Source of the DNA: Paraflavitalea pollutisoli
Lineage (GTDB): Bacteria > Bacteroidota > Bacteroidia > Chitinophagales > Chitinophagaceae
Assembly: GCF_029360705.1 (NCBI RefSeq)
Contig: NZ_JARKMX010000014.1
Coordinates: forward strand, 434,001-498,000
Direction: 5' to 3'
Length of the DNA: 64,000 nt
Shown: positions 43,298-54,904 of the stretch, one piece after another
How the letters are laid out: the number at the start of each line of letters is the position of its first letter
Position numbering within the stretch: position 1 is the stretch's first letter
Notes under the pieces: generated by a model
Told to the model about the DNA's origin: nothing
Seen by the model: the letters and a program-made list of their open reading frames with translations, nothing else
The model's database searches: none
Position numbers and translations under genes: made by a program

Positions 43298-46200
43298 TTA
43301 GAATTGTACTTGGACGCCGAGTGTAAATTTCTTGGGAATGGGGTAACCACCGCCGGCATACTGGCCGTAGTAGTCAACCGCTTCCGCGTCGGGCAGTCTC
43401 TTCGACTTTTGGATCATGAACACATTGTCCAATACGCCATAGATCTTGAATTGACCCAGTTTCCATTTTTTGATGAGCTGGGTGGGCAGATCGTAACCTG
43501 CTGTTACACTTTTCAAGCGCAGGTAGTCACCATCCTCGAGCCAGAACGTTTGACCACGTACATAGTAGTAGCGGTACGTACTCATGGGATAAGCGGGATA
43601 ATCAGCTTTATCACCGGGTTTGCGCCAGATATTCATTTTGGAGAAGTCGGGCGTTGAAATATTGGCCATATCCGCCAGGTTACCCGATCCGGATACGTTC
43701 TCGAATACATCCGCATCAAACGTATTGATCACATCGCGGTCGAATACGAAGGAGAAGAACAGGCCGAGGGTGAAATTCTTGTACGAGAAGTTGTTGGTCC
43801 AACCACCGGTGAATTTAGGATTGGGGTCACCATAGGGGATCTTATCCGGATTCATATCGGTTTCGAACGGATTGATCAGGTAATCTCCATCGATGTCTAC
43901 AAACGACATATCGCCGGCTTTGTACGCGCCTGGTACACCTACAGGGGTACCGGTAACGGGGTTGATGGGAATATCGGCCGTGGTAGAATATACACCGTTC
44001 GTTTTGTACATGTAGAAGGTGTTGATGGGCCTTCCTACACTCAGGATATGTGTTTTATCGAAAGATCCGTTGGACGTGATGAGGTCACGTCCGGAGTTGG
44101 GCAGCGACATGATCGTGTTCTTGTTGTACGACACGTTCAGGCGGCTGAACCAGTTTACCGCACTACCTCTCTTCAGGGGGCTACCCGCCAATACCACTTC
44201 CACACCCGCGTTGCGCACGCCAATGGAGTTGGTCTTTGCCAGGTCATATCCTGTGGTCACGGGCAGTAGCACGTCCATCAGGATATTGGAGCCTTCGCGG
44301 TTGTAGAGGTCGGCCATGATTTGGAATTTGCCGTTCCACATTTCCAGTTCTGCCCCTACGTTCCATTCAAAGGATTTTTCCCAGCTGATGCCTGGCTGGG
44401 CCACCCCATTGGTGAAGTTGGGCGTAATTGCGGAAACTCCATTGTACGAAGTTGCATCACCGGCGCCATAATAGCTGCCTGCGTTGACGCGATACAAGTT
44501 GTACGACAGGTAGTTTTGACCGGGTGCCTTACCCGCATTGCCCACACTACCGCGGATCTTCAGCAGGGAAATATTGGACTTGCTGTCCTTCATGAATGCT
44601 TCTTCAGACAGCAACCAGGCGGCAGAAGCAGAGGGGAAGGTACCCCATTTGTTGTTTTTACCGAAACGCGAAGAACCATCCCTTCTTACCACCGCAGACA
44701 ACATATAGCGGCTGTCATAGTCATACACCAGGCGCGCATAGTAGGCTACCAGCCCATTCGCCTGATAATCGGAACTCGCCGTGAGGTGACGTTGCTGGAA
44801 GCCAGAGATCACCTGGATCTGATCGCTCACCCCATTACGGCCTTCAGCAAACAGCGATTTGAACTGGTTGTATTCTACGTCCATACCCCCCATCAACGCC
44901 ACGTTGTGTTTGCCGAAAGCGTTGTTGTAACTCAGGTAATTGGAGGTGCGCAGGTTGATGCTTTGATCGGTAAACGAGTTGGAAATATTTCCAGCACCAC
45001 CCGTGAGCTCATTGGTACGGTTGTAATCGCGGCGATTGCCATTTTGCATGTACGACGACTGCGAGGTAAAGTTCAGGTGCTTGGAAAATTCATACCCCAG
45101 GTTGAGGTTCACCGTAAACTGGCTTCCTACGTTCTCATCCAGGTTCTTATCGTAGGCTCCCAGCAAGAAATCTTTGCGGGAATCGCTGATATTATAGAGC
45201 GAAGTGGGCATATTGGTCGCATTGAGTCCGACTGTGTTTCCCGCGCCCCGTGATCTTTGCGTACGTGAATAAGCGATGATGGGGTTGATGGTCAACTTTT
45301 GGTTCAACGCCTTCGACATCAGGTTGAGGCGCATGGTATAGCGGGTGAATCCCGTTGCCTTTACGATACCTTCTTCATTGTAATAACCAGCGCTGAAACG
45401 ATAGTTCATACCACCGGCTGCACCGCCACTAAGGCTGAGGTCGGCATTGTTGATGCGGCCTACCTGGTAAAACATATCCTGCCAGTCGGTGTTGCCGTTG
45501 AAGGCGGGGTTCAGGCTATCCGTCAGCACATACGGCATGGCAATCATCTGACCATCGCTCAACCGCTGTTGAGCATAGAGATCATTGATCATTTCCATCT
45601 TCTGGCGGCGTTCCGTGGTACCCAGTGTGGTGTTGCGCAATTGAGGACGTTGGGTAAAACCTGTGTAGAGGGACAGGTTCACGCGAGGTTCGGTATTGCG
45701 GCCACGTTTGGTGGTCACCATAATCACCCCATTCGCCGCTCTGGAACCATAGATGGCTGCCGCAGAGGCATCACGCAATACGTCGATGCTTTCGATATCC
45801 TGCGGGTTGATGCCGGCGATGAAGTTGGTACCGGTACCCATGCCTGGCGTGTAATTGTCTTGTGCGGGCTGTGGAATACCATCTACTACATACAAGGGCT
45901 GGTTGGTAATTACATATTCGTCGTATCCGCGGCTCAGCGTTGTGGTACCCCGGATCTGAACCGTGGGGGATGCACCCGGTTCACCGGTAAAGTTCTGCAC
46001 GTTCACACCTGCGAGGCGACCTTGTAGTAACTGATCGAAACTGGCAGCAGGCAGGTTGGCCAATTCTTTACCCGAGATACTGGAAATCGCCGCGGTGTTC
46101 TTCTTCCGCGTGATCTTCTGGTAACCGATCACGACAATGTCATCCATGCTGCTTTGCGTAATCTGCATGGATTCATTGATCTCGTTGCGGTTTTGGATCG

Positions 46201-46441
46201 GAACGATCTTTTTGGTGTACCCGATCATGGCTAGTTCAAGCGTGCCATTACCCGGAGCCGGAATAGAGAAGTGTCCCTTGTAATCGGTCTGGGTGGCGAC
46301 CTTCGTGCCACGCAGTGAAATGGTAACACCTTCGAGCGGAGCTCCTTTTTCGTCCTTGACCGTTCCTGAAACGGCCTGTGCCATGGCTATGGCAGACACA
46401 AAAAGGCTGATAAGAGATAGCAGTAAGCCTCTCATAAGCAT
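43298..46441 (-). CDS. SusC/RagA-type TonB-linked outer-membrane protein
   Basis: A 1047-residue transporter. The ATG at 46441 gives the signal peptide 'MLMRGLLLSLISLFVSAIAM' plus AQ; a longer in-frame start has no signal character. The carboxypeptidase-like regulatory domain (about 24-100) contains 'GVTISLRGTKVATQTDYKGH'. The plug (about 115-260) contains 'DIESIDVLRDASAAAIYGSR'. The barrel ends 'KFTLGVQVQF'. There is no STN domain and no FecR/sigma pair nearby. It is the first gene of the four-gene operon closed at 39.9 kb. Confidence 0.96.
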   Translation of the reverse strand: MLMRGLLLSLISLFVSAIAMAQAVSGTVKDEKGAPLEGVTISLRGTKVATQTDYKGHFSIPAPGNGTLELAMIGYTKKIVPIQNRNEINESMQITQSSMDDIVVIGYQKITRKKNTAAISSISGKELANLPAASFDQLLQGRLAGVNVQNFTGEPGASPTVQIRGTTTLSRGYDEYVITNQPLYVVDGIPQPAQDNYTPGMGTGTNFIAGINPQDIESIDVLRDASAAAIYGSRAANGVIMVTTKRGRNTEPRVNLSLYTGFTQRPQLRNTTLGTTERRQKMEMINDLYAQQRLSDGQMIAMPYVLTDSLNPAFNGNTDWQDMFYQVGRINNADLSLSGGAAGGMNYRFSAGYYNEEGIVKATGFTRYTMRLNLMSKALNQKLTINPIIAYSRTQRSRGAGNTVGLNATNMPTSLYNISDSRKDFLLGAYDKNLDENVGSQFTVNLNLGYEFSKHLNFTSQSSYMQNGNRRDYNRTNELTGGAGNISNSFTDQSINLRTSNYLSYNNAFGKHNVALMGGMDVEYNQFKSLFAEGRNGVSDQIQVISGFQQRHLTASSDYQANGLVAYYARLVYDYDSRYMLSAVVRRDGSSRFGKNNKWGTFPSASAAWLLSEEAFMKDSKSNISLLKIRGSVGNAGKAPGQNYLSYNLYRVNAGSYYGAGDATSYNGVSAITPNFTNGVAQPGISWEKSFEWNVGAELEMWNGKFQIMADLYNREGSNILMDVLLPVTTGYDLAKTNSIGVRNAGVEVVLAGSPLKRGSAVNWFSRLNVSYNKNTIMSLPNSGRDLITSNGSFDKTHILSVGRPINTFYMYKTNGVYSTTADIPINPVTGTPVGVPGAYKAGDMSFVDIDGDYLINPFETDMNPDKIPYGDPNPKFTGGWTNNFSYKNFTLGLFFSFVFDRDVINTFDADVFENVSGSGNLADMANISTPDFSKMNIWRKPGDKADYPAYPMSTYRYYYVRGQTFWLEDGDYLRLKSVTAGYDLPTQLIKKWKLGQFKIYGVLDNVFMIQKSKRLPDAEAVDYYGQYAGGGYPIPKKFTLGVQVQF

Positions 46442-46655
46442 AAAAAAGGTTTGGTTAGAATTGTTGTGTACAGTCGTTGATGTACACCAAAGCAATATCT
46501 GAGAAATACCACTTTGGCTATCCAAACAAAATTAAGGCGTGATAAAAATCGACATGGTGTCTATATTACCCAGTAAAAGACAGAATTTAACCGGTATTGT
46601 CTTTTAGTGACCATCCTACACTATATATTCCATTTTCTTTCCAGATTAAATAGCA

Positions 46656-46683
46656 AAGGCCTCCGCTTTGCAGCAGAGGCCTT
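46656..46683 (-). terminator. Terminator of katG
   Basis: AAGGCCTC (46656-46663) and GAGGCCTT (46676-46683) form a hairpin with a 12-nt loop, 24 nt past the katG stop. Confidence 0.75.
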
Positions 46684-46706
46684 CTATACTATAGTCTTTC
46701 CGGAAT

Positions 46707-48986
<2,280 letters not shown>

Positions 48987-49042
48987 TTAATAAGATTTTG
49001 ATATGCAATGATTACTTGAGTAGACTATGTTTATTCCGGACC

Positions 49043-49064
49043 GGTCAAAAGTAGGCTTTTGACC
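49043..49064. promoter_or_regulatory. Perfect palindrome upstream of katG, candidate operator
   Basis: GGTCAAAAG, TAGG, CTTTTGACC is a perfect 9-bp inverted repeat 60-81 nt before the katG start. On the katG strand it contains TACTTTTG, an exact TAnnTTTG -7 box, so a protein bound here would cover the promoter. It is not followed by a T run and so is not a terminator. Confidence 0.55.
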
Positions 49065-49174
49065 AAATAAACGCTATCGATTAATTCTATCCTTCAATAG
49101 TTTAATCCTATCACGCATCATGCCAAGTATCCAATGCTCAACAACGACGGGATTGGCGGCTGTGCCCCTTTTTG

Positions 49175-49714
49175 CTAGTGCGTATGTGTGTGCTGCACTT
49201 TGGCATGCAGTGCGGCCTGCAGGGAATCGTAGTCGTAACTGCCGTTGTACTTGTCGCCATTGATGAAGAACGAAGGTGTTCCATTGACACCACTGCGGAT
49301 ACCACTTTCAAAATCCTCATTCACCATATCTTCCAGGTCCTGGTCCTGTATATCGTTGCGGAATTGTTCCAGGTCCAACCCCACATTTTTCGCCAGCAGG
49401 AACAGCAACTCTGGGCTCAGGGTTTTCTGGTGCTCAAAGATCGCATCATGCATTTCCCAGTATTTGTTTTGCCGGGCGGCCGCTTCTGCCGCTACCGCAG
49501 CCGGGAAGGCCATGGGATGTGCGTTCGACAAAGGAAAATTACGGAATACAAATTTCAACTTATCCCCCCAATGCGTTACGATTTGTTTAACGATTGGAAA
49601 GGCGGCTCCGCAATGGGGGCATTGGTAATCGCCATATTCAACGAGGGTCAGGGCGGCATTGGCGGCGCCTTCAAAATGGTCGCCCTGGTGTACGGGCGGG
49701 TTAAGCTTAGACAT
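49175..49714 (-). CDS. DsbA-like thioredoxin-fold oxidoreductase
   Basis: A 179-residue protein beginning 'MSKLNPPVHQGDHFEGAANA' at the ATG 49714; upstream in-frame codons lie within the peroxiredoxin gene. The active site is C32-P-H-C35 in 'EYGDYQCPHCGAAFP', with the cis-proline loop 'GVNGTPSFFING' and a DsbA helical insert between them. There is no signal peptide, so it probably works in the cytoplasm, as do FrnE/2-hydroxychromene-isomerase-like members. The tail is His-rich ('HAKVQHTHTH'). It overlaps the peroxiredoxin stop by 8 nt. Confidence 0.9.
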   Translation of the reverse strand: MSKLNPPVHQGDHFEGAANAALTLVEYGDYQCPHCGAAFPIVKQIVTHWGDKLKFVFRNFPLSNAHPMAFPAAVAAEAAARQNKYWEMHDAIFEHQKTLSPELLFLLAKNVGLDLEQFRNDIQDQDLEDMVNEDFESGIRSGVNGTPSFFINGDKYNGSYDYDSLQAALHAKVQHTHTH

Positions 49715-50192
49715 GGGCTGTAGTTTTTTGTTTGTTATCGGACAATGATTCCAGGGCATCGAGAATGCCATCGGCTCCGGGATTAACGGCCGTGGGTGAT
49801 AGATAGCTCCACTGTATGGTGCCCTGCTCATCGATGACGAAGAGCGCGCGCTCACATTGTCCTTCCTGCTCGTTGTATACGCCATAGGCCTGGGCGATAG
49901 CACCCTTGGGCTGGAAGTCGGCGAGGAGGGGGAAATGCAGGGTTCGTTCCTGCGCATAAGCCATATGACACCATTTGCTGTCGACAGAGATACCTACCAG
50001 TTCGGCATTGTATTTCCGGAAATACTTGAGCATTTCATTGTACAGCGACATCTGGTCGCCGCACACCGGGCTGAAGTCGGCCGGGTAAAACGCCAGGATC
50101 ACTCTTTTGCCCTGGAGGTCTTTTAACTTTAATCGTTGGTCGGGCGTAGCGAACAGATCGAACGCCGGTGCCTGTTGTCCTTTTTCTAACAT
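49707..50192 (-). CDS. Peroxiredoxin (AhpC/TSA family)
   Basis: A 161-residue thiol peroxidase. The peroxidatic cysteine is C44 in 'FYPADFSPVCGDQM' (usual form PxxxT/SxxC). C74 and C112 are possible resolving residues. The alkyl hydroperoxide reductase/thiol-specific antioxidant fold is evident from 'KRVILAFYPADFSPVC' and 'ERALFVIDEQGTIQWSY'. It is translationally coupled with the DsbA-like gene behind it, which may reduce it. Together with katG downstream, this is a peroxide-defence cluster. Confidence 0.93.
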   Translation of the reverse strand: MLEKGQQAPAFDLFATPDQRLKLKDLQGKRVILAFYPADFSPVCGDQMSLYNEMLKYFRKYNAELVGISVDSKWCHMAYAQERTLHFPLLADFQPKGAIAQAYGVYNEQEGQCERALFVIDEQGTIQWSYLSPTAVNPGADGILDALESLSDNKQKTTAHV

Positions 50193-50560
50193 AATATGGA
50201 GGTTAATACATTGAGTTGGGCTATAGACCCTCCTTTTTGCAGCAAAAATGTGACCACCCGGCAGCGATTATTTCATTTGTACAAGAGGGTCCATAATATC
50301 GACAACAGCCTTTCTACAAGCGACGCCATCCAGCGCCAGGTTGGCATTTTCTTTCTGCCCGTTTGTTGTTCGTCAGCCGACTTTCTTCCCCAAAAAATGC
50401 CTGCCTGGCACGGTTTGTCCGGGTGCCTGGTCGGCCAGGCTGCGGGTATATTCGGGCTGGTTAGTGGCTGCATTTTCGCGCAAACGGTTGCCCTCGCTCT
50501 CCTACCCTGCCTTAATTAACTTATCGTTATCTTCATCGACAACCGACTTAAACTACATCA
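50193..50560. other. Divergent intergenic region between peroxiredoxin and MFS genes
   Basis: 368 nt with no supported gene. It should hold both divergent promoters; no exact TAnnTTTG box with spacing was found by eye. Confidence 0.4.
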
Positions 50561-51853
50561 ATGACAAAAGCTGCTGGCAACCGGAATGCGATGATCATGA
50601 TCGGCATTCTCTTTTTCGTATTTGGCTTTGTAACCTGGCTGAATGGTACGCTGATCCCCTTCCTCAAGCTGGTGTGCCAGTTGGAGACCGATACGGAAGC
50701 GTTTTTCGTGACGACTGCCTTTTACCTGGCTTACTTCTTTCTGGCGATCCCTTCGGCCAGGATCCTGCAGTCGACCGGGTTCAAGAACGGTATGGCCCTG
50801 GGACTCGTCGTCATGGCCGCTGGTTCACTCCTCTTTCTGCCTGCCGCTGATAGCAGGAGTTTTGCCCTTTTCCTGACCGGCCTTTTTGTGCAGGGTATGG
50901 GACTGGCCTTGTTACAAACTGCCTCCAATCCCTATATCAGTATCCTGGGGCCTATCGATAGTGCGGCACAACGGATCAGCATTATGGGTATCTGTAATAA
51001 AACGGCGGGCGCCATCAGTCCCCTGATACTGGGGGCGCTGGTATTGAAGAATGCCAGTTCGCTGGAGAAGGACATTGCCGCAGCTACCGATCCTGCGGCG
51101 AAAGAAGCGCTGCTGAATCAACTCGCCGGGCGCATACACACGCCTTATATCATCATGGCGGTCGTGTTGATTGTACTGGCCCTGGTCGTGAAACGCAGTA
51201 ACCTGCCCTCCATTAAGACGGAAGAAATGGATACGGCTGGTGCAATGGAAGGCGCTGGTAAAACCATCTGGCAGTTCCCCCACCTGTGGCTGGGCGTCAT
51301 TTGTTTGTTCCTGTATGTGGGTGTAGAAGTGATGGCCGGAGACGCCATCGGTATGTTTGGCAAGAGCAGTGGCATCGGCCTCGAGGAAACACGGTATTTC
51401 ACCACCTTCACCCTGATTGCCATGCTCGTGGGGTATGTAATTGGCATCTTTACGATTCCTCAACTGATCAGTCAGCAAAAAGCGTTGAAAATATCGGCGA
51501 TCACGGGTATGCTCTTCAGCCTCGGCATCTATTTCTCCAGCGGTTATGTGGCCATCGCCTTCATTGCCCTGCTTGGCTTGTCGAATGCCCTGATGTGGCC
51601 AGCTATTTTCCCCCTGGCCATTAAGGGATTGGGGCGGCATACGCAGATGGGATCGGCCCTGTTGGTCATGGGTATTGTTGGGGGCGCTATCGTACCGCCA
51701 TTGTATGGCTGGTTGTCGGCACCCGGCCGGTTATCACACAATGCAGCATTTATGATCTGCACCCTCCCCTGCTATCTCTACATCTGTTACTACGCGATCA
51801 AAGGCCATAAGGCCGGCAGTAGCCAACTGACCGGTTCACCCGCGATCTCCTGA
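50561..51853 (+). CDS. MFS sugar transporter (FucP/GluP-like)
   Basis: A 430-residue transporter with about 12 transmembrane helices. The N-terminal 'MIMIGILFFVFGFVTWLNGT' and 'LIPFLKLVCQL' and the mid-helix 'QGMGLALLQTASNPYISILG' are hallmarks of the FucP/glucose-galactose porter branch, which imports hexoses or fucose with protons or sodium across the inner membrane. It ends in a good terminator. It probably takes up monosaccharides released by the glycosidases encoded nearby; the exact sugar is unknown. Confidence 0.92.
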   Translation: MTKAAGNRNAMIMIGILFFVFGFVTWLNGTLIPFLKLVCQLETDTEAFFVTTAFYLAYFFLAIPSARILQSTGFKNGMALGLVVMAAGSLLFLPAADSRSFALFLTGLFVQGMGLALLQTASNPYISILGPIDSAAQRISIMGICNKTAGAISPLILGALVLKNASSLEKDIAAATDPAAKEALLNQLAGRIHTPYIIMAVVLIVLALVVKRSNLPSIKTEEMDTAGAMEGAGKTIWQFPHLWLGVICLFLYVGVEVMAGDAIGMFGKSSGIGLEETRYFTTFTLIAMLVGYVIGIFTIPQLISQQKALKISAITGMLFSLGIYFSSGYVAIAFIALLGLSNALMWPAIFPLAIKGLGRHTQMGSALLVMGIVGGAIVPPLYGWLSAPGRLSHNAAFMICTLPCYLYICYYAIKGHKAGSSQLTGSPAIS

Positions 51854-51862
51854 TACTTTACC

Positions 51863-51895
51863 AAGAGAGCAGCTTCCCGCTGCTCTCTTTTTTTT
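51863..51895 (+). terminator. Terminator of the MFS gene
   Basis: AAGAGAGCAGC (51863-51873), loop TTCCC, GCTGCTCTCTT (51879-51889), then a T run. An 11-bp perfect stem between two convergent genes. Confidence 0.92.
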
Positions 51896-51899
51896 AAGT

Positions 51900-52907
51900 C
51901 TACATCAGAATATTATTGACCGGCGTTACGGCTGGCGGTAAATGGGTATCATCGAGCATTTCCTTCAGGTCGGTTTCAATCATCTTACTGAGTTGCGTGA
52001 TGGGTACATCGTTGGCGCTTCCTTCAAAGGGATTGACAGAAGCCTCTCCCACCGCATCGAGAGTCATAAATGCCCACCCCACAACCGAGGCAAACGGAAT
52101 GATGAAATAAATGGTCCACCCGGCGAGTACGGTGCCATCACCCAGGTGCTGAAACTCTTTCAGCAATCCAAAGGGCAACAGGATCACGAAGAGGTATAAG
52201 AGATAAGTAGTAATGGACGAGAAATTACGTGGATACGGAAAGTTCTTGATGCGCTCAGCCCTTCCCTGTTGCTCGTAAAATCCATCTATGCTGCGTTGCA
52301 ATTGCATTTGTTGAAAATCAGAGATCACTCCTTGCCGGTGCAGGTCGTTGATCGTTTTGGACTGCAGGGCGATGGTTTGCGAAGCCCGGTTCTTTTTCCC
52401 CAACAAGTATTTCAATTCCTCGTCGTCGAGGTATCCTTGCATGGCTTCTTCCAAAGGCTGGGTGCGCTCGGGAATGGTGTACACATGCGACATGTATTCT
52501 TTGTACCGCACTTCATCCATGATTTCCCAGGGTCGTGGTTCCCGCAACTGGTACCGCAGAAAGGTAAGCCAGGCAAAATGCCGGTTAAACAGGAGCCGTG
52601 CACGCGGATCATCTTTGCCGCCCAGAAAGTCACGGGCTTTGACGGCAAACGCACGACTGTCGTTGATGATGGCGCCATAGATCTGCCGGGCTTCCCACAG
52701 GCGGTTGTAACTGGCATTGTTCTTAAACCCCACGATAAAGGCAACCGCCGTGCCCAGCATCGCTACGGGAAGCCAGGAGATAGCGATAAAGGTAAGTCCT
52801 GCACAATACAGTAAGGTAGGTACCAGCGACAATAAAAAGCATTTGTAAATGTCCCTTCGGCTCCACATCACGAATTCACGGATGTTGTAACGTTTCCCGA
52901 TGTTCAT
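51900..52907 (-). CDS. Bestrophin-family (UPF0187) anion channel protein
   Basis: A 335-residue membrane protein. The ATG at 52907 begins 'MNIGKRYNIREFVMWSRRDI', the standard bestrophin start. Four hydrophobic segments (about 25-45, 50-70, 220-245 and 250-275) and the 'RLWEARQIYGAIINDSRAFA' block are those of bacterial bestrophins, which form pentameric anion channels in the inner membrane. It is convergent with the MFS gene. Its role here is probably ion homeostasis. Confidence 0.9.
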   Translation of the reverse strand: MNIGKRYNIREFVMWSRRDIYKCFLLSLVPTLLYCAGLTFIAISWLPVAMLGTAVAFIVGFKNNASYNRLWEARQIYGAIINDSRAFAVKARDFLGGKDDPRARLLFNRHFAWLTFLRYQLREPRPWEIMDEVRYKEYMSHVYTIPERTQPLEEAMQGYLDDEELKYLLGKKNRASQTIALQSKTINDLHRQGVISDFQQMQLQRSIDGFYEQQGRAERIKNFPYPRNFSSITTYLLYLFVILLPFGLLKEFQHLGDGTVLAGWTIYFIIPFASVVGWAFMTLDAVGEASVNPFEGSANDVPITQLSKMIETDLKEMLDDTHLPPAVTPVNNILM

Positions 52908-53175
52908 TGCATTAGTTTTATACCCCAAACATACCCAGTTACGGTCTTGTAAAATTATTAATTTGCCGGATAAGGGTATCAATATTCATAATCGCCTCCT
53001 ACGATACCCGTATACGACCTATCCTACCAACAACAACAGCCCACCCGCCTTTTGCTGGTACACCCCGATTTGAGGCAACCGTAGAATGCTGGCCTCGAAA
53101 AGGGGATGATCGTAAGCGATGGATGCGCTGGCATCATTATAGAGCAGTTGTCTTTGTTATCATAAACTACCCGTT

Positions 53176-53703
53176 ATGGCAAATAGCTTATTTGACCGGC
53201 AGCACAAGCGTGAGTACTTGCTATGGGGCGCCCTGGCGGGACTGGCTTACTCGATTCCCGTGCTCATTTATCTGGCCCTGGCCAATTATTATTACTCGGC
53301 TACGGTGTTTATTGGCTGTATTCTGTTCATGTTTGTCATCCTTACCTATGCCATGCGCTTAACAAAGCGACAGCCGGAATACAAAAGCACGTGGATGATG
53401 ATCATTGCAGGGCATATGGTGATACTCATCGGTATCATTATATCCGTGCTGGCATCCTTCCTGTTGTGCTTCATTTTTATTCCCGGATTCATGAGTGGAC
53501 ATAGCTCGGATACCTTTTTGCAGGAGTCGCCAGAAGCGGTCAACAGGCACAATGCCAGTACACTGATGATGATCGCCATTACTTCCACCCTGGTCAACTT
53601 TGGTGTAGGAGGGGTGATTTCGATTTTGGTATCCTACGCAGTAAAACTGAACCAGACCAAGGACAAAACGCCCATCGTATTAAACAACGAGTCAGCAAAA
53701 TAG
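53176..53703 (+). CDS. Small membrane protein of unknown function
   Basis: A 175-residue protein with four predicted transmembrane helices (about 17-37, 42-62, 74-100 and 130-155) and a hydrophilic tail. The layout, with a short loop between TM3 and TM4 carrying 'SSDTFLQESPEAVNRHNAST', resembles DUF4199-type small membrane proteins, but I cannot confirm the family. It is monocistronic. Confidence 0.7.
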   Translation: MANSLFDRQHKREYLLWGALAGLAYSIPVLIYLALANYYYSATVFIGCILFMFVILTYAMRLTKRQPEYKSTWMMIIAGHMVILIGIIISVLASFLLCFIFIPGFMSGHSSDTFLQESPEAVNRHNASTLMMIAITSTLVNFGVGGVISILVSYAVKLNQTKDKTPIVLNNESAK

Positions 53704-54164
53704 GATGAGCTTCCAGGTTGTTAGTAACGGCATCGCTCATTTCTAACATGATTTTAATGCGCGTGTACCACAAATGATTTTACATTTACACTGTACCACC
53801 GCTCCACATTAGTAGCAGCAACTTCTATCCTTTTTAATGTATCCCATTCAGATAAGCCAGTAAATGCTTATCACGTATTCCTTAGCACGCCATTCCATCT
53901 TCGCATGAGGTTCTAAGTTTCCCAACCAAACGGTCAGGGCCCGGCCCGGACTGTCACTACATCTTGATTCACACAGGCTGAACTGGCTGTGCTAATAACT
54001 GGCACTATCGGGACATGCCTCACATGGCGTATGCTGTTCGCGACTGCACCAGCAGGCAAGCAACTACGAAGCCACGCCTGTGGTCGGCGTTTGCCTTAGG
54101 GCAATTGCATTCGCTCTTGTCAACAGGAGTATGATCCTGTATTTAATAACCACATATAGTTACT
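53704..54164. other. Intergenic stretch without a recognised feature
   Basis: 461 nt. No gene, repeat or clear promoter was recognised. It precedes a two-gene secreted-protein operon and should carry its promoter. Confidence 0.4.
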
Positions 54165-54854
54165 ATGAAAAGAACATCTTACCTATCCATCTTCTTATTG
54201 TTTTTTGCCTCCCTCTCGCAGGCACAAGTAGGCATCGGCACCATCCTGCCCAATGCCAGCTCACTACTGGAAGTACAGTCAACTACCAAAGGGGTATTGA
54301 TACCCCGCATGACCTCCGGGCAACGGACGGCCATTGCTACTCCCGCTGAAGGTTTGATGGTCTTTCAGACCAATGCGCCTGCCGGCTTGTGGATGATCAT
54401 CAATGGTGTATGGACGCGCTTGGCCAATGCCAACAGCACCGACCTGTACGGGGCTTCGACGGGCTATGCAGCCAACACCAGCGGAACCACCCTCAACCTG
54501 GCATTACTGGGTACTGCGCCTGTGCCTTTTCCCAATGCACAAAACCTCGGCTCGAATATCAGCGTCAATCCGGCAGGCACCGTTTTCACCGTGGCAACTG
54601 CCGGCCGGTACCGGATCAGTTATGTGGTCAACCTGACTGCAGGCCTTCTGTCACGTACAGAGTTAGTCGTGAATGGAGCCACAGTTGCTGCAGGTAGTTA
54701 TGCTGCAGCGCTGGCCGTCAACCGGTTTGCTTCGGAAGTGGTGTTGACCTTACCCGCCAACTCGACGGTTCAGCTGAACCTGATCTCGGCATTAAGCCTT
54801 TCCTTGCTCAACGGCGGCCCAGGTGCTTATATCACCATTCAACGTGTTGAATAA
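54165..54854 (+). CDS. Secreted protein with BclA C-terminal/C1q-like domain
   Basis: A 229-residue exported protein (signal 'YLSIFLLFFASLSQAQ'). Residues 20-90 have the 'VGIGTILPNASSLLEVQSTT' and 'GVLIPRMTSGQRTAI' repeat found at the start of many Bacteroidota surface and tail-fibre-like proteins. Residues 105-228 fit a BclA C-terminal-like jelly roll: 'GSNISVNPAGTVFTVATAGR', then 'YRISYVVNLTAG', ending 'GAYITIQRVE'. Such domains form trimers on the cell surface. It is the first gene of an operon with the T9SS-type protein 50 nt downstream. Function unknown. Confidence 0.75.
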   Translation: MKRTSYLSIFLLFFASLSQAQVGIGTILPNASSLLEVQSTTKGVLIPRMTSGQRTAIATPAEGLMVFQTNAPAGLWMIINGVWTRLANANSTDLYGASTGYAANTSGTTLNLALLGTAPVPFPNAQNLGSNISVNPAGTVFTVATAGRYRISYVVNLTAGLLSRTELVVNGATVAAGSYAAALAVNRFASEVVLTLPANSTVQLNLISALSLSLLNGGPGAYITIQRVE

Positions 54855-54904
54855 TTGCTGGGCGACAGACAGCACTTTCATTATTCAACTTTAAACGTCA
54901 AACA

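Noticed and set aside
44321-45253. Plus-strand frame of 310 codons opposite the SusC barrel
   Set aside because: It is a long antisense frame caused by codon bias of the SusC gene. Its translation is rich in H, R and I with no domain pattern.
50912-51640. Minus-strand frame of 242 codons opposite the MFS transporter
   Set aside because: An antisense shadow; the plus-strand transporter is certain.
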